From Fimbriiglobus ruber (lineage in GTDB: Bacteria; Planctomycetota; Planctomycetia; Gemmatales; Gemmataceae), in the NCBI RefSeq assembly GCF_002197845.1, contig NZ_NIDE01000005.1, positions 897,826-961,825 of the forward strand: a stretch of 64,000 nt of DNA, read 5' to 3'. The notes under the pieces were generated by a model, which saw only the letters and a list, made by a program, of their open reading frames with translations, was not told the origin of the DNA and searched no databases. The position numbers and the translations under genes are program-made. Within the stretch, counting starts at the first letter, position 1, and each line of letters begins with the position of its first letter. Positions 16,870-24,928 of the stretch are shown one piece after another.

Positions 16870-17289
16870 CTATTGGTCCACCATACGGCCGATCGTCTCA
16901 ACGTGCCGCTGTGCCACAGCCCGCAACTCGGCCTCCTGCTGCTTCTCCGATTCCGTCAGTTCGTACCTCTTCTCGGCCAGCAACCGCTCGTACAGCTCCA
17001 ACTCGCCGGCCTTGGCTGCGCGGTAGCCGTCCACCTCTTGGAGGGCTGCCGTTCCGATGGGCTGCTGGGTGGCAAGGTACGAATCGACGGCGGCCAGTTG
17101 GTCGCGGGCGAACAGCACCCGGAACCGCACCTTCCGCTCCGGGTCCGGGACACCCTTGAGTTGGTCATCGTAGCGATGGCCGAGCGAGGCGACTGTCGCC
17201 TCCAAGAACTGCTTGAGGGACTGCTTCTCCCCTCGGCTGCAGCCAGCCACTGCTACCAAGAGAAGACAGCCGACCACCGCTCGTGCCAT
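16870..17289 (-). CDS. Lipoprotein with coiled-coil tail
   Basis: 139 residues from the ATG at 17289, which begins a signal peptide ending VAVAGC (Cys17). The mature part is helical and charged: LELYERLLAEKRYELTESEK suggests a coiled coil. Probably an envelope protein; family unknown. Confidence 0.6.
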   Translation of the reverse strand: MARAVVGCLLLVAVAGCSRGEKQSLKQFLEATVASLGHRYDDQLKGVPDPERKVRFRVLFARDQLAAVDSYLATQQPIGTAALQEVDGYRAAKAGELELYERLLAEKRYELTESEKQQEAELRAVAQRHVETIGRMVDQ

Positions 17290-17391
17290 CCGTCTGCCCT
17301 CCGGGGCCGAACCAGTAATTGGTTTGTCGCCAACCAAACTAACACCGCTCGCGATCAACTGCAATCGACCGGCGTAACTTCTTGAGTCGTA

Positions 17392-18021
17392 TCACGTCTT
17401 CCCGAGGCATAAATCGACCACCCAGCAACCTCTGACGTGAGGTCCAGGCCCCCGACAGTGGGTCAGGATGTCCTCGTTGTCACACCCGGCGTCCTGGAGG
17501 GCGTCGGCAAGCACGGGCATGCGGTCGAAGGCGCGGTCTTCGTAGATGCCCTTCGCGAGGGAAAGAACGGTGGGGGTGAGGTAGGAGGGGTTGAACGTGA
17601 TGGGGCGGAAGGGGTTGCCGAAAATGCAGCGGAACACCTCGGCCATCCGCTTCAACCGCCGGGCGTTGTCCCAGTCCTGATCGATCAGAATACCCACGAC
17701 CTCTGCCAAGGAGTCGTGAGCTCGGAGCAAGTCCCCGTCGGCGGCATGCCCGGCAACGCACCTGCAGCGGTTCGCGGCCGCGCCCATGAGGTAGTCGGCC
17801 CCAGGGTCCAGCCCACCAAGGTCATCGGACGCGATCTCTCCATCCGTCACCCGTTCTGACCACGCGACTCCATCCCGGCTATAGCCAGGCCGCATCAGAT
17901 CACGATCCGACCGACAGAGGGCGATCGCCGCCATCGCCAGTTGCCGGCCGGTTGCCAGGCCTCGCACGTACGCGACCAGTGGGGTAGGTTCTGTCGCCGC
18001 TAGCCACTCCTCTTCCGTCAT
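17392..18021 (-). CDS. Planctomycete paralogous-family hypothetical protein
   Basis: 209 residues. It starts MTEEEWLAATEPTPLVAYVRG and ends HCRGPGPHVRGCWVVDLCLG, with IFGNPFRPITFNPSYLTPTV and YEDRAFDRMPVLADALQDAG between. I recognise this pattern as a family with many paralogues in Gemmata-type genomes, with no known function. It points to chromosomal rather than phage ancestry for this stretch. Confidence 0.65.
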   Translation of the reverse strand: MTEEEWLAATEPTPLVAYVRGLATGRQLAMAAIALCRSDRDLMRPGYSRDGVAWSERVTDGEIASDDLGGLDPGADYLMGAAANRCRCVAGHAADGDLLRAHDSLAEVVGILIDQDWDNARRLKRMAEVFRCIFGNPFRPITFNPSYLTPTVLSLAKGIYEDRAFDRMPVLADALQDAGCDNEDILTHCRGPGPHVRGCWVVDLCLGKT

Positions 18022-18064
18022 CGGTTGCCCTCCTCGTGGGATTCTACCGTGTTTTCAGAGGTTT

Positions 18065-18147
18065 GGGCGTTTCCCCTTCGGGGTCACCACCTGCGCGACT
18101 CGCCCTGCTCGGTCCTGCGGACTGAATCCCTCCGCCGGCTGACGCGA
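18065..18147. repeat. Dispersed hairpin repeat, copy 4 of 5
   Basis: GGGCGTTTCCCCTTCGGGGTC, GGTCCTGCGGACTGAATCCC and GCCGGCTGACGCGAG. It lies between divergent genes, 9 bp before the promoter of the next operon. Confidence 0.72.
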
Positions 18148-18155
18148 GAAAGTTC

Positions 18156-18185
18156 TCGACAAAGGGCAACTGCCCGCGCTACTCT
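18156..18185 (+). promoter_or_regulatory. Promoter and leader of the 18.2 kb operon
   Basis: TCGACA (18156-18161), an 18 bp spacer ending CGCGC, and TACTCT (18180-18185). The leader downstream, with GGGCAATCAAGCCCGGCGAAC and CAGTGAGGAA, is the clear relative of the leader before the RNA-repair operon. Confidence 0.45.
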
Positions 18186-18230
18186 TCGCCCACGCATGGG
18201 CAATCAAGCCCGGCGAACCAGTGAGGAACG

Positions 18231-18554
18231 ATGGGACTGATAACGGTTGAGGAGCTGTTCGAAGGGCCTTGGGGCATCATGGCCGACAGGAGAGCGGAAA
18301 TCGAAGAGGGCAGCTGGGGGGCACGGGATCGCATCTATGCGGAAGAGATCGAGAAGCGATTCCTACCGATCGGCAAGGCTGCGGAGCTGCTCGGCTGCCA
18401 CGAGTCGACCGCGAGGAATGTACTTCGCGAACAAGACGCCCGGTTCATAAAGAAGGGTCTCGCCTATCTCTATTACCGGCCGGATGTGGACAAAGCAAAG
18501 ACACTTCGCGCAGAGAAGCTCGGTAAGAAGACCAAGCCGGCAGAGGCAGCATGA
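18231..18554 (+). CDS. DNA-binding HTH protein
   Basis: 107 residues. FLPIGKAAELLGCHESTARNVL (about 42-63) followed by YLYYRPDVDKAK is the layout of excisionase/AlpA-type winged helix-turn-helix proteins that read a short site. GTGAGGAA precedes the ATG. Coupled by ATGA to the small HTH-like gene 18551-18730. Probably a regulator. Confidence 0.6.
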   Translation: MGLITVEELFEGPWGIMADRRAEIEEGSWGARDRIYAEEIEKRFLPIGKAAELLGCHESTARNVLREQDARFIKKGLAYLYYRPDVDKAKTLRAEKLGKKTKPAEAA

Positions 18555-18730
18555 CCCCCGAAGAACTTTGCAAAGCCGGCGAAGGCCTGTTCGGTCTGAA
18601 GTGGCAAACCGCTCTTGCGAGAGTTCTACCCGTGAACCCACGAACAGTTCGCAGGTGGCTCTCGGGAGACAGAAAGATCCACCCGGCGATAGCGGAGAGA
18701 ATCAAGTCATTGTCTCCTCCGGGAGGGTGA
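18551..18730 (+). CDS. Small HTH-like operon-closing protein (MTPEEL type), copy 3
   Basis: 59 residues beginning MTPEELCKAGEGLFGLKWQTAL, then RTVRRWLSGDRKIHPAIAERI. It is very close in layout to copy 1 (RTIRRWKSGESPIP). ATGA overlap with the upstream gene. A hairpin repeat starts 8 bp after its stop. Confidence 0.65.
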   Translation: MTPEELCKAGEGLFGLKWQTALARVLPVNPRTVRRWLSGDRKIHPAIAERIKSLSPPGG

Positions 18731-18738
18731 GGAGGTAT

Positions 18739-18823
18739 GGGCGTTCCCCTTCGGGTCGCGTGCTTCCGGGCTCGCTAAACGCTCGGTCCTTACGGACCAA
18801 GCCCTCCCGCACGCTAACGCAAG
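18739..18823. repeat. Dispersed hairpin repeat, copy 5 of 5
   Basis: GGGCGTTCCCCTTCGGGTCG, GGTCCTTACGGACCAAGCCC (a hairpin) and CGCACGCTAACGCAAG. It lies between the convergent small HTH-like and HEPN-like genes. Confidence 0.75.
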
Positions 18824-18908
18824 AGAAGGTGGCTCTGCCCCCTCGCCTACAAGCCCCTCGCTGCGCTCGCCTACGGTTCGTGGCGGGTGGCTCGCTTAGT
18901 TGAATTTC

Positions 18909-19874
18909 TCAGGCCTCGACAAGCTGCGCGATTACGTCAACCGGAATCGTGGCGAAATCGAAATTGGTTTGCCACTGCTCTGGACCCATCGTCAGTTCAA
19001 GCCGAGTGTAGACACACGGCTCTGCCTTAGTGTCTCCGATCTCGTTGAGAAATGCTTGCAGCACTTTCACCGCGGGTTGCATCGCCGCTTTATCGTTGCG
19101 GGTGACCACCTCCTCGATTCGCCGCAGAGAATCCACCACGCTGCCGATGTACCCGCGTAACGGGAACTCATCGGGCAGTGCCTCAAGGTCTGGCTTCACA
19201 TCCTTGCCCCAGCTACTGAAGTTGTTCAGAAGCTCGCTCTTCATGAAAAAGAAGTCGAGGCTGTGCTGTATCGCCTCGTCCGGGTTCGGGGTAGCCAGTT
19301 TCGACAGTCCCGAAATCTTCCCAAGCGGCATCCCGCAGTGCTGCGTGTAATTTCGCAGCTTGTAGATGAAGCGATAGGAAAAGTGACCGTCGTACTCTTT
19401 TGCTGTAGCGTCCTTGAAGTCTGCCACTTGCGTAGAGTTGTCACCGTAGATCCGCTTTAACCGGGTTTCCGTGTGGTCGAGATAGGTACGCATCGACGAG
19501 AGGAAGTTCAGAACCCGCTGATTAAGCCAAATCGCCAGTCTGGCCACCCATTCACGGGTCACCCCCGCCTCGGAAGAGTACGACTGCTCGATGTCCTTGA
19601 TGGATTTCTCGAACTCCTTGGCGTTAAGGTAAGCGATCTCGATGACCTGCCGCGCAGCGCGGAACTTCGCGAGCTGATCCGCGGCATCGTTGTACGAGGC
19701 GAACTCTTCCGGTGTCAGCATCCGAAGAACTGCGAAGTCTTCTGAAACGGGAGGCTTTCCGAGAACGGCGGTTCCTCTGGTTCCCAGACGGGGCGTGTTC
19801 GGGAAATGCTCCTGCACAATCCCCAATGCCACGGGTGTCAGGTATTCCATGATCGGGATCAATTGATTCGCCAT
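18909..19874 (-). CDS. HEPN-like candidate defence protein
   Basis: 321 residues, almost entirely helical. RFIYKLRNYTQHCGMP (about residues 168-183) contains R-N-Y-T-Q-H, the Rx4-6H arrangement of HEPN RNases used in toxins and abortive infection. It is a lone leftward gene flanked by a repeat and a gene remnant, as expected for an acquired accessory gene. I do not recognise the full-length family, and a single motif is weak evidence, so an unrelated helical protein is possible. Confidence 0.45.
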   Translation of the reverse strand: MANQLIPIMEYLTPVALGIVQEHFPNTPRLGTRGTAVLGKPPVSEDFAVLRMLTPEEFASYNDAADQLAKFRAARQVIEIAYLNAKEFEKSIKDIEQSYSSEAGVTREWVARLAIWLNQRVLNFLSSMRTYLDHTETRLKRIYGDNSTQVADFKDATAKEYDGHFSYRFIYKLRNYTQHCGMPLGKISGLSKLATPNPDEAIQHSLDFFFMKSELLNNFSSWGKDVKPDLEALPDEFPLRGYIGSVVDSLRRIEEVVTRNDKAAMQPAVKVLQAFLNEIGDTKAEPCVYTRLELTMGPEQWQTNFDFATIPVDVIAQLVEA

Positions 19875-20055
19875 CGCGTACCTCCTCCGGTCAAATTACT
19901 GACGGTTAACGCGGCGTCACTTCTTTCCCGGCGGCGACCATGCCTTGATGTCGATTTCGGTCACGTTGTCCCTGGGCCGGATCGACTCCCGGCGGCCCAG
20001 CGTGAGTTCCCGGTGCATGTCGTGCAGATTCCTGCCGGTGACCCGGACCGACGAC

Positions 20056-20193
20056 ATGGACGTCCTGAGCGACCTCCTCGGCGACCTGATGCACTGGGCC
20101 GACCGCAACAACTGCGACTTCGAAGCCGCGAGCCTACGAGCCCAAAGCCACTACGAGGCGGAAACCGGTGGAGTGGCCAAGGTCACTACTTAA
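20056..20193 (+). pseudogene. Remnant of a small phage/plasmid gene
   Basis: 45 codons reading DVLSDLLGDLMHWADRNNCDFEAASLRAQSHYEAET, which resembles the helical C-terminal part of small phage/plasmid proteins of unknown function. No plausible start or RBS is seen upstream, so it is probably 5'-truncated. A terminator follows 33 bp after the stop. Confidence 0.4.
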
Positions 20194-20225
20194 TCCGCCG
20201 GGCCACCACTCCAGACCCCGCCGGT

Positions 20226-20247
20226 AACCCCGAGCGGGGTTTTCTTT
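20226..20247 (+). terminator. Rho-independent terminator
   Basis: Stem AACCCCG/CGGGGTT with an AG loop, followed by TTCTTT. It closes the remnant at 20056-20193. Confidence 0.65.
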
Positions 20248-20284
20248 GGCCTGTTACACCATCGAAGGCGCCCCCCCCCGGAGG

Positions 20285-20301
20285 CTCAAGCCCGGTTACC
20301 C
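20285..20301. repeat. 17 bp direct repeat, left copy, beside the DUF4238 gene
   Basis: CTCAAGCCCGGTTACCC; matches 21436-21452 at 16 of 17 positions in the same orientation. The two copies bracket the DUF4238 gene. Confidence 0.4.
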
Positions 20302-20338
20302 TAAGGCATAACGAGTCGATGAAATTAACCCATTGAGT

Positions 20339-21307
20339 TCAATCCCCTGATGCTCCTCGCTTCGCCGCTCCGACCATACTCAGCAATTTCGCCTTGTCCG
20401 CCATCACCCCGTTCGTGTTGAGAAACGTGAAGTTAGGTGTCGCCGAGATTACTTGGCGCGCTCCAAAGCAGGTCCATCGGTTGAAGAGAGCCGCGCCTTC
20501 TGGCTTCACACCCAGGATGGGCGGTTGCCTTTCGTAGCGTGCAATGGCGATCAGCCTTCGGGTCAGCGGGAACGTCAGGACGGTGCCAGGCGTTGCGACC
20601 GTGAGCCGCTTCGTGGGGTCAGTATCCTTGGTCGGCCACACGCTGACGGGAGCATCGGAACAGAGCAGGTCGGGTGCATCCGGGGCAAGTACCCCCAATG
20701 TCCAATAACGCTCATTTAAAACTGGTAGAAGCTCGTCAATCATCTGCTTGACCATTATCTGGACGTGAGTCGTCTGGTCGAGATCGACCGTGTACTCTTC
20801 GCTGAGGGCCAACCGCTTGAAGTTCTCGAATTCGCTATCTGGTACAACATGGCCGAGCGTCTCCATCGTTTGCCGAAACTGGGCCCACCCTTCAGGTGTT
20901 GAAAACATTTCCCGCAGCTCGGCCTTCATGTTGCGGTCGACCGCGTTTGCAACTGTTTTTCGCGTACCCTGCAGCCTCGTGACTTGGATCGCGACGAAGT
21001 TGAGGAACCAGACAAAATCGTCCCCCGACGGCAATTTCTGATCTTGGACGATAGATCGAAGCACGCGGGCAAATTCGCCCTCTAGCATCGCCAGCACCTT
21101 CTCCACTTGGTCGGGGTCTTCTTCAACCCCGAGATCCACAACGTACAAATCCTTCTCTCGGGCGGTGTTTTCGGGGCTGGCACGCCACTCTTTGCAGGTA
21201 CTCAGATCGACAACGAACAGTTCGCCGTCCGGCTTACCAGACATGGTAAAGGCCGAGAGGTAGAACTTCGGTAGGTAGTGGCTTTTCCGTGGCCTTTTCG
21301 GCTTCAT
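20339..21307 (-). CDS. DUF4238 protein
   Basis: 322 residues. The opening RKSHYLPKFYLSAFT is the diagnostic DUF4238 start (HYLP-FYL-F), and LLCSDAPVSVWP and LTFPLTRRLIAIAR match later conserved blocks. The family is found in accessory islands; its biochemical role is unknown. It is a lone leftward gene between short direct repeats. TAATAT at about 21340 (leftward) could be its -10. Confidence 0.75.
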   Translation of the reverse strand: MKPKRPRKSHYLPKFYLSAFTMSGKPDGELFVVDLSTCKEWRASPENTAREKDLYVVDLGVEEDPDQVEKVLAMLEGEFARVLRSIVQDQKLPSGDDFVWFLNFVAIQVTRLQGTRKTVANAVDRNMKAELREMFSTPEGWAQFRQTMETLGHVVPDSEFENFKRLALSEEYTVDLDQTTHVQIMVKQMIDELLPVLNERYWTLGVLAPDAPDLLCSDAPVSVWPTKDTDPTKRLTVATPGTVLTFPLTRRLIAIARYERQPPILGVKPEGAALFNRWTCFGARQVISATPNFTFLNTNGVMADKAKLLSMVGAAKRGASGD

Positions 21308-21435
21308 TTGGTCGCCTGCGTTCTCGATTCTGAAGGTGATATATTACCTCTTTACTTGAAAAGAGGGCGATTATAGAAGTTGGTTCGCAGCCACGACATG
21401 TTAAGGGTGTCTCTGAGTGGACCAAAAGACGGCTA

Positions 21436-21452
21436 CTCAAGCCCCGTTACCC
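21436..21452. repeat. 17 bp direct repeat, right copy
   Basis: CTCAAGCCCCGTTACCC, one mismatch to 20285-20301. See that entry. Confidence 0.4.
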
Positions 21453-21492
21453 CGCTTGCCGATATTACCAAGACCCAGGAGGAGCCGAACGA

Positions 21493-21688
21493 ATGACACC
21501 GTTCGCACGCGTTGATCGGTGCTGCCCGAAATGCCAGAGTACGGATTACTTGTTCCGAGCCAGGAGGACGGTCGAGGAAGGGGACGAGAAGTTCGCGGTG
21601 ACGAAGTACCGCTGTAGGCTTGCTCGAACGAGTGGCGAGAGCGCATCCCGGCGCCACCGGAACCGCCGAAGTGGAAGAGGCGGCGTGA
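21493..21688 (+). pseudogene. Small zinc-ribbon protein, frame broken twice
   Basis: With one base added near 21618 and one near 21677 it reads as a 65-residue protein: CCPKCQSTDYLF, then KYRCRACSNEWRERIPAP, ending PPKWEEAA. Two Cys pairs make a zinc ribbon of the type found in small phage and plasmid proteins. CCCAGGAGGAG precedes the ATG. Both breaks can be repaired by one extra G in a G run, so they are probably missing bases rather than mutations. Confidence 0.55.
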
Positions 21689-21690
21689 GC

Positions 21691-22137
21691 CTACGCAACC
21701 CTCATCTCTGCCAGGGATGCATGGGCACTTCCTCCGGAAATGTCCGGGATGACGACGAGTTCTAACTCGATGACCCCAGGCAGGTCCACCCGGTAGTCCT
21801 CTACCTCTTCGGTTGACCCGCTGAAGTTCCACTGCTGCCGAACAATCTCCCTGGGTTCTGACGCCGCGTTCACCCACCTGAGAACGAATTCTTGCGTCCG
21901 GGTGTAGGCATCTGCCACGAACCGCAGGCGGATACGCCGGATATGTTGGGGGCCGTCGAACACCAGGCGGATGGTTTGTGGCCCGGGGCGGGAGGCACGC
22001 CAGCCTGTACCCGGGAGGAGTGCGGCTTCGACCGGGTGTTCCGGTTCCTCCGAGCTGACCTCGACCCTCGCCACATCTCCGGGTTCATCCACACATCGCG
22101 GGGTGGGTTGGTCAGGCGGGATAATACTCTTCCTCAT
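21691..22137 (-). CDS. Carbohydrate-binding-like beta-sandwich protein
   Basis: 148 residues from the ATG at 22137. VARVEVSSEEPEHPVEAALLP, PQTIRLVFDGPQHIRRI, EFVLRWV, REIVRQQWNFS and EDYRVDLPGV form a recognisable F5/8 type C-like domain annotated as carbohydrate binding in other bacteria. No signal peptide is visible, so it is probably cytoplasmic. The stop lies 3 bp from the end of the zinc-ribbon gene (convergent). Confidence 0.65.
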   Translation of the reverse strand: MRKSIIPPDQPTPRCVDEPGDVARVEVSSEEPEHPVEAALLPGTGWRASRPGPQTIRLVFDGPQHIRRIRLRFVADAYTRTQEFVLRWVNAASEPREIVRQQWNFSGSTEEVEDYRVDLPGVIELELVVIPDISGGSAHASLAEMRVA

Positions 22138-22447
22138 GGCGCTCTCCGGGAACCGGGGGAAGCGGTCATCATACCCGCTTGGGGTACTGGCAGGGGACGA
22201 GCGTCGCCCATTCGGTGAGTCCAACGCGGCTCAAGGGCGATGGCAATCGGGGGGGCGGCATACGGTCCTGGGGCGTTAAAACGGGGTCCTGCGGGAGGGG
22301 CTAAAGTCGGGTTTCGGAGCTCGAAAACCGAGGTTAAGGCAGGGAGGCAGAATTAAGATGGTTACCCCACAGGCGTCTCCCCGAGGTTTCACATCGGGCT
22401 TTTTGACCCGCGACAACGGCGGGGTTTTTCTCCGAGAAAATCTCACC
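22138..22447. other. Gene-free stretch of 310 bp
   Basis: I see no gene, hairpin or promoter here that I would defend. It separates the accessory region from the leftward prophage operon. Confidence 0.35.
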
Positions 22448-23059
22448 CTACGGATTGAGCCAAGACAAGCCCTTTACAACGTGCCGGATGGTTTCATCCT
22501 CGACTCCGTAGATGCCGGAAATGGCTTCGATGGTCATGCCCCGGCAGTACAAAATTCGGATATTGGTTGCCATCGGCCAAGTCAGCTTTCGCTCGATTTT
22601 AGCGGCGCGTCCCTTCGCCCACATGTCGCGGATGTTGTCCTGATTCGTCCCGAGGAACAAGTGGGCCGGATTCACACAACGTCGATTGTCGCAGCGATGG
22701 CAGACTTGCAGGCCGGCGGGAATTGGCCCGACCAATCGCTCGTAAGCGAAACGGTGGGCCCGTACCTTGGTGTACTTTCCGATGCCCATAATGCCGTATC
22801 CCTTCGGGTGCCGGTAGCAGGCCCACTCCCAGCATCCCGTTTCGGGATTCACGGCGTACTTCTGGTGGAACCGTTCGAGCGGATCGCCGAACTGGAGAAT
22901 GCCCTCGGTGTTGCCGTGGCGCGACATCCGAGCGTAATGCTTCGGGCACATGCCCTTAGTCTTCGCTGTTTGCTCGCATCCTTCGACGGAGCATGGAGGC
23001 TTAGCCTTGCGTCCGCACTTGCGCTTCTCGGTAACTGTGTTTATTGTGCCTTCAGCCAT
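22448..23059 (-). CDS. HNH endonuclease with zinc finger and C-terminal HTH
   Basis: 203 residues. CSVEGCEQTAKTKGMCPKHYARM (19-41) is a zinc finger seen at the front of many phage HNH enzymes. AHRFAYERLVGPIPAGLQVCHRCDNRRCVNPAHLFLGT is the HNH core (HRFAYE, CHRCDN, CVNPAHL). The tail, ILYCRGMTIEAISGIYGV, is a DNA-recognition helix-turn-helix. Probably a homing endonuclease or a packaging-associated nickase. Last gene of the leftward prophage operon. Confidence 0.8.
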   Translation of the reverse strand: MAEGTINTVTEKRKCGRKAKPPCSVEGCEQTAKTKGMCPKHYARMSRHGNTEGILQFGDPLERFHQKYAVNPETGCWEWACYRHPKGYGIMGIGKYTKVRAHRFAYERLVGPIPAGLQVCHRCDNRRCVNPAHLFLGTNQDNIRDMWAKGRAAKIERKLTWPMATNIRILYCRGMTIEAISGIYGVEDETIRHVVKGLSWLNP

Positions 23060-23289
23060 CGCGACTCCATTCGCTTTCGGTTAGGAACCTCGCACGCGTG
23101 CCACCGCTGCGGGGTTTCGTCTATCTGTGGCAGAGTTTCAGCGAGTGTCAACGACTCGTCACTCTTTGCCGCTTCCGGCCCCGCGGTTGACGCTCGGCCC
23201 CCGGTCGACACCCTCCGTAGGCGGGCGGGCACTTCCGGACGGGATGACCCAGGTAGGTATCAGTTTCTTCGATGTTCGATTCGGATTCC

Positions 23290-23484
23290 TTATCGCCGTC
23301 CGGCATACGCAAGCATTCCAATCATGTCCAGCGCACTCATCATGTCGCGGTACTTGGCCGCCTGCTCGGCGAACTGTTCACGGTCCTCACGCGGCGCCTG
23401 GCGGAACTTTCGCATCTGCTCGTCGTGCAGAAGGCGGAGGAGGCGCTTGCTGCCGAGGGAGACGCTGTGAACGTTTGAGAACAT
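23290..23484 (-). CDS. Small helical phage protein
   Basis: 64 residues, entirely helical and charged: LLRLLHDEQMRKFRQAPREDREQFAEQAAKYRDMM. No family recognised. CGGCCTCCTGG precedes the ATG, without a clear RBS. Probably part of the leftward early operon. Confidence 0.45.
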   Translation of the reverse strand: MFSNVHSVSLGSKRLLRLLHDEQMRKFRQAPREDREQFAEQAAKYRDMMSALDMIGMLAYAGRR

Positions 23485-23566
23485 CCAGGAGGCCGTTTAG
23501 AGTTCAGAATCACGTGACGTTTAGCACAAGATGTGGGGAGATGCCAGCGGTTCCAGGTTCATTCGG

Positions 23567-23734
23567 TTACGTACCGCTCGAAGTTCCGCCATCTTGAGAG
23601 CGACGGCTATGAAGCCGGCGGGGATGGGGGATCATCTCTTGCCGGTGCGGGACGGGGCGATGGACCGCGATCATTCCGTAATGGCACGGTTCTGCGGAGA
23701 CGTAATGAAAGGCATCGTCCGTGCTGCCGGTCAT
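23567..23734 (-). CDS. Doubtful small gene after gapR-like
   Basis: 55 codons with an ATGA overlap to the upstream gene, which favours a real start. The second half reads poorly, while another frame gives [19 protein letters not shown] up to a stop at 23521. A frame break in the C run near 23628 is likely. No function. Confidence 0.3.
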   Translation of the reverse strand: MTGSTDDAFHYVSAEPCHYGMIAVHRPVPHRQEMIPHPRRLHSRRSQDGGTSSGT

Positions 23735-24012
23735 GCCGCCTCCTCGTCGTCTTCCAACTCGGGGGCCATCCCGAGGGCACGGAGGTAGGTATCGAGAATC
23801 GATTCCTGCTCGTCGCGTTCGCTGGCGTCCAGCTTCCGGAGCTTGATAATCTGGCGAATCGCCTTCACGTCAAAGCCATTTCCTTTCGCCTCGGCGAATA
23901 CGTCGCGGATGTCACCCGCGATCGCGGCCTTCTCTTCTTCCAATTTCTCGACTCGCTCGATAACACTCCTAAGTTGGTCGGCTGACTGACTGGTGTCGAT
24001 CATGGTTTTCAT
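23731..24012 (-). CDS. GapR-like (DUF2312) nucleoid protein
   Basis: 93 residues. [47 protein letters not shown] is the DUF2312/GapR pattern, a small coiled-coil protein that binds overtwisted AT-rich DNA ahead of replication forks. Phage copies are common. It sits in the leftward early operon just after ssb. AAAGGATT precedes the ATG. Confidence 0.85.
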   Translation of the reverse strand: MKTMIDTSQSADQLRSVIERVEKLEEEKAAIAGDIRDVFAEAKGNGFDVKAIRQIIKLRKLDASERDEQESILDTYLRALGMAPELEDDEEAA

Positions 24013-24041
24013 GGCTAAATCCTTTCTGTTTGGTTGCTAAT

Positions 24042-24476
24042 TTAAAACGGTATTTCATCATCAATAGGTTGTGATGCCGCCGGCTCGTCCGCGCGGGCCG
24101 ATGATGCCGCGGGAGCGTCCTCTCGTTTCGGGTCCAGAAGGACCAGAGTGGCCCCGAACCCTTGAAGAACAACCTCGGTGGCGTACCTCTCCTGCCCGCT
24201 TTGGTCCGTCCACTTCCGGGTTTGAAGCTGACCTTCGAGATACACTTTCGAGCCCTTCCGCAGATAATCGCGGGCGACACCGGTTAATCCATCGTTGAAG
24301 ATGACTGCGCGGTGCCACTCGACACGCTCGCGGCGTTCGCCCGTATTCCGATCCTTCCACGATTCGGACGTGGCCACCGAAAGCGTGGCGATCTCCCTCC
24401 CGTCCTGCGTTTTGCGGATCTCCGGGTCTTTACCCAGGTGACCAAGTAAGGTGACCCGATTGATGCTTCCTGCCAT
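24042..24476 (-). CDS. ssb: Single-stranded DNA-binding protein
   Basis: 144 residues. The OB-fold is clear: [54 protein letters not shown]. An acidic tail ends DDEIPF, the partner-docking tip of bacterial SSBs. It binds ssDNA made during phage replication and recombination. It sits 29 bases upstream of the GapR-like gene. AGGAGG precedes the ATG. Confidence 0.93.
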   Translation of the reverse strand: MAGSINRVTLLGHLGKDPEIRKTQDGREIATLSVATSESWKDRNTGERRERVEWHRAVIFNDGLTGVARDYLRKGSKVYLEGQLQTRKWTDQSGQERYATEVVLQGFGATLVLLDPKREDAPAASSARADEPAASQPIDDEIPF

Positions 24477-24487
24477 GTTTTTCCTCC

Positions 24488-24928
24488 TCAGTTGGTTGAC
24501 TCAAACGCTTCGTCGGGCGACGGGATCTTCAGATCGAGCCGGTCGGCCGCCCACGCCTTGACGGCTTCGATGTAGTTGCTGAATTCCGTCGTCGTCAGCT
24601 TGGCCGTCGATCCCGGACCCCGGAACACTTCGCCTTCCACGGTTACCAAGACTTGACTCAACCTGCCGACCTCGGCTTTCAGGAAGTCGTGAACGTCGTC
24701 GGAATTCACCATGTTGCCGGCGTCCCGGAACGCGTCGGTGATAAGCTTCACCACACATCCCCAGTAGTACCGGTTCTGCTGCGAGGAGCGGGCTTTCTTG
24801 ACCTCCTCGACCGAGATCACGATCCGCCTCCCGTCGAACTTGCGGATGACGTCCCCGATCCGCCGGGCATCCCGCTCCGGGAGTCGGCCATCGACCACCG
24901 GGCAGACAAATTCGAGGGCCCGGGTCAT
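24488..24928 (-). CDS. NinB-like recombination protein
   Basis: 146 residues. [31 protein letters not shown] and the following [10 protein letters not shown] fit the NinB/Orf-type pattern (RS-QN-YYW), proteins that bind ssDNA/SSB and help load Bet. The position between ssb and bet supports this. The start overlaps the DUF3268 stop by ATGA. Confidence 0.6.
   Translation of the reverse strand: MTRALEFVCPVVDGRLPERDARRIGDVIRKFDGRRIVISVEEVKKARSSQQNRYYWGCVVKLITDAFRDAGNMVNSDDVHDFLKAEVGRLSQVLVTVEGEVFRGPGSTAKLTTTEFSNYIEAVKAWAADRLDLKIPSPDEAFESTN

Noticed and set aside
21138..21160. Partial match to the tRNA-Arg 3' end (CAAATCCTTCTCTCGGGC)
   Set aside because: It has a two-base insertion and lies inside the DUF4238 coding region, so it is not a credible attachment site.
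22358..23470. Long rightward open frame opposite the HNH gene
   Set aside because: It is antisense to a well-supported HNH endonuclease, with no RBS or recognisable domain.
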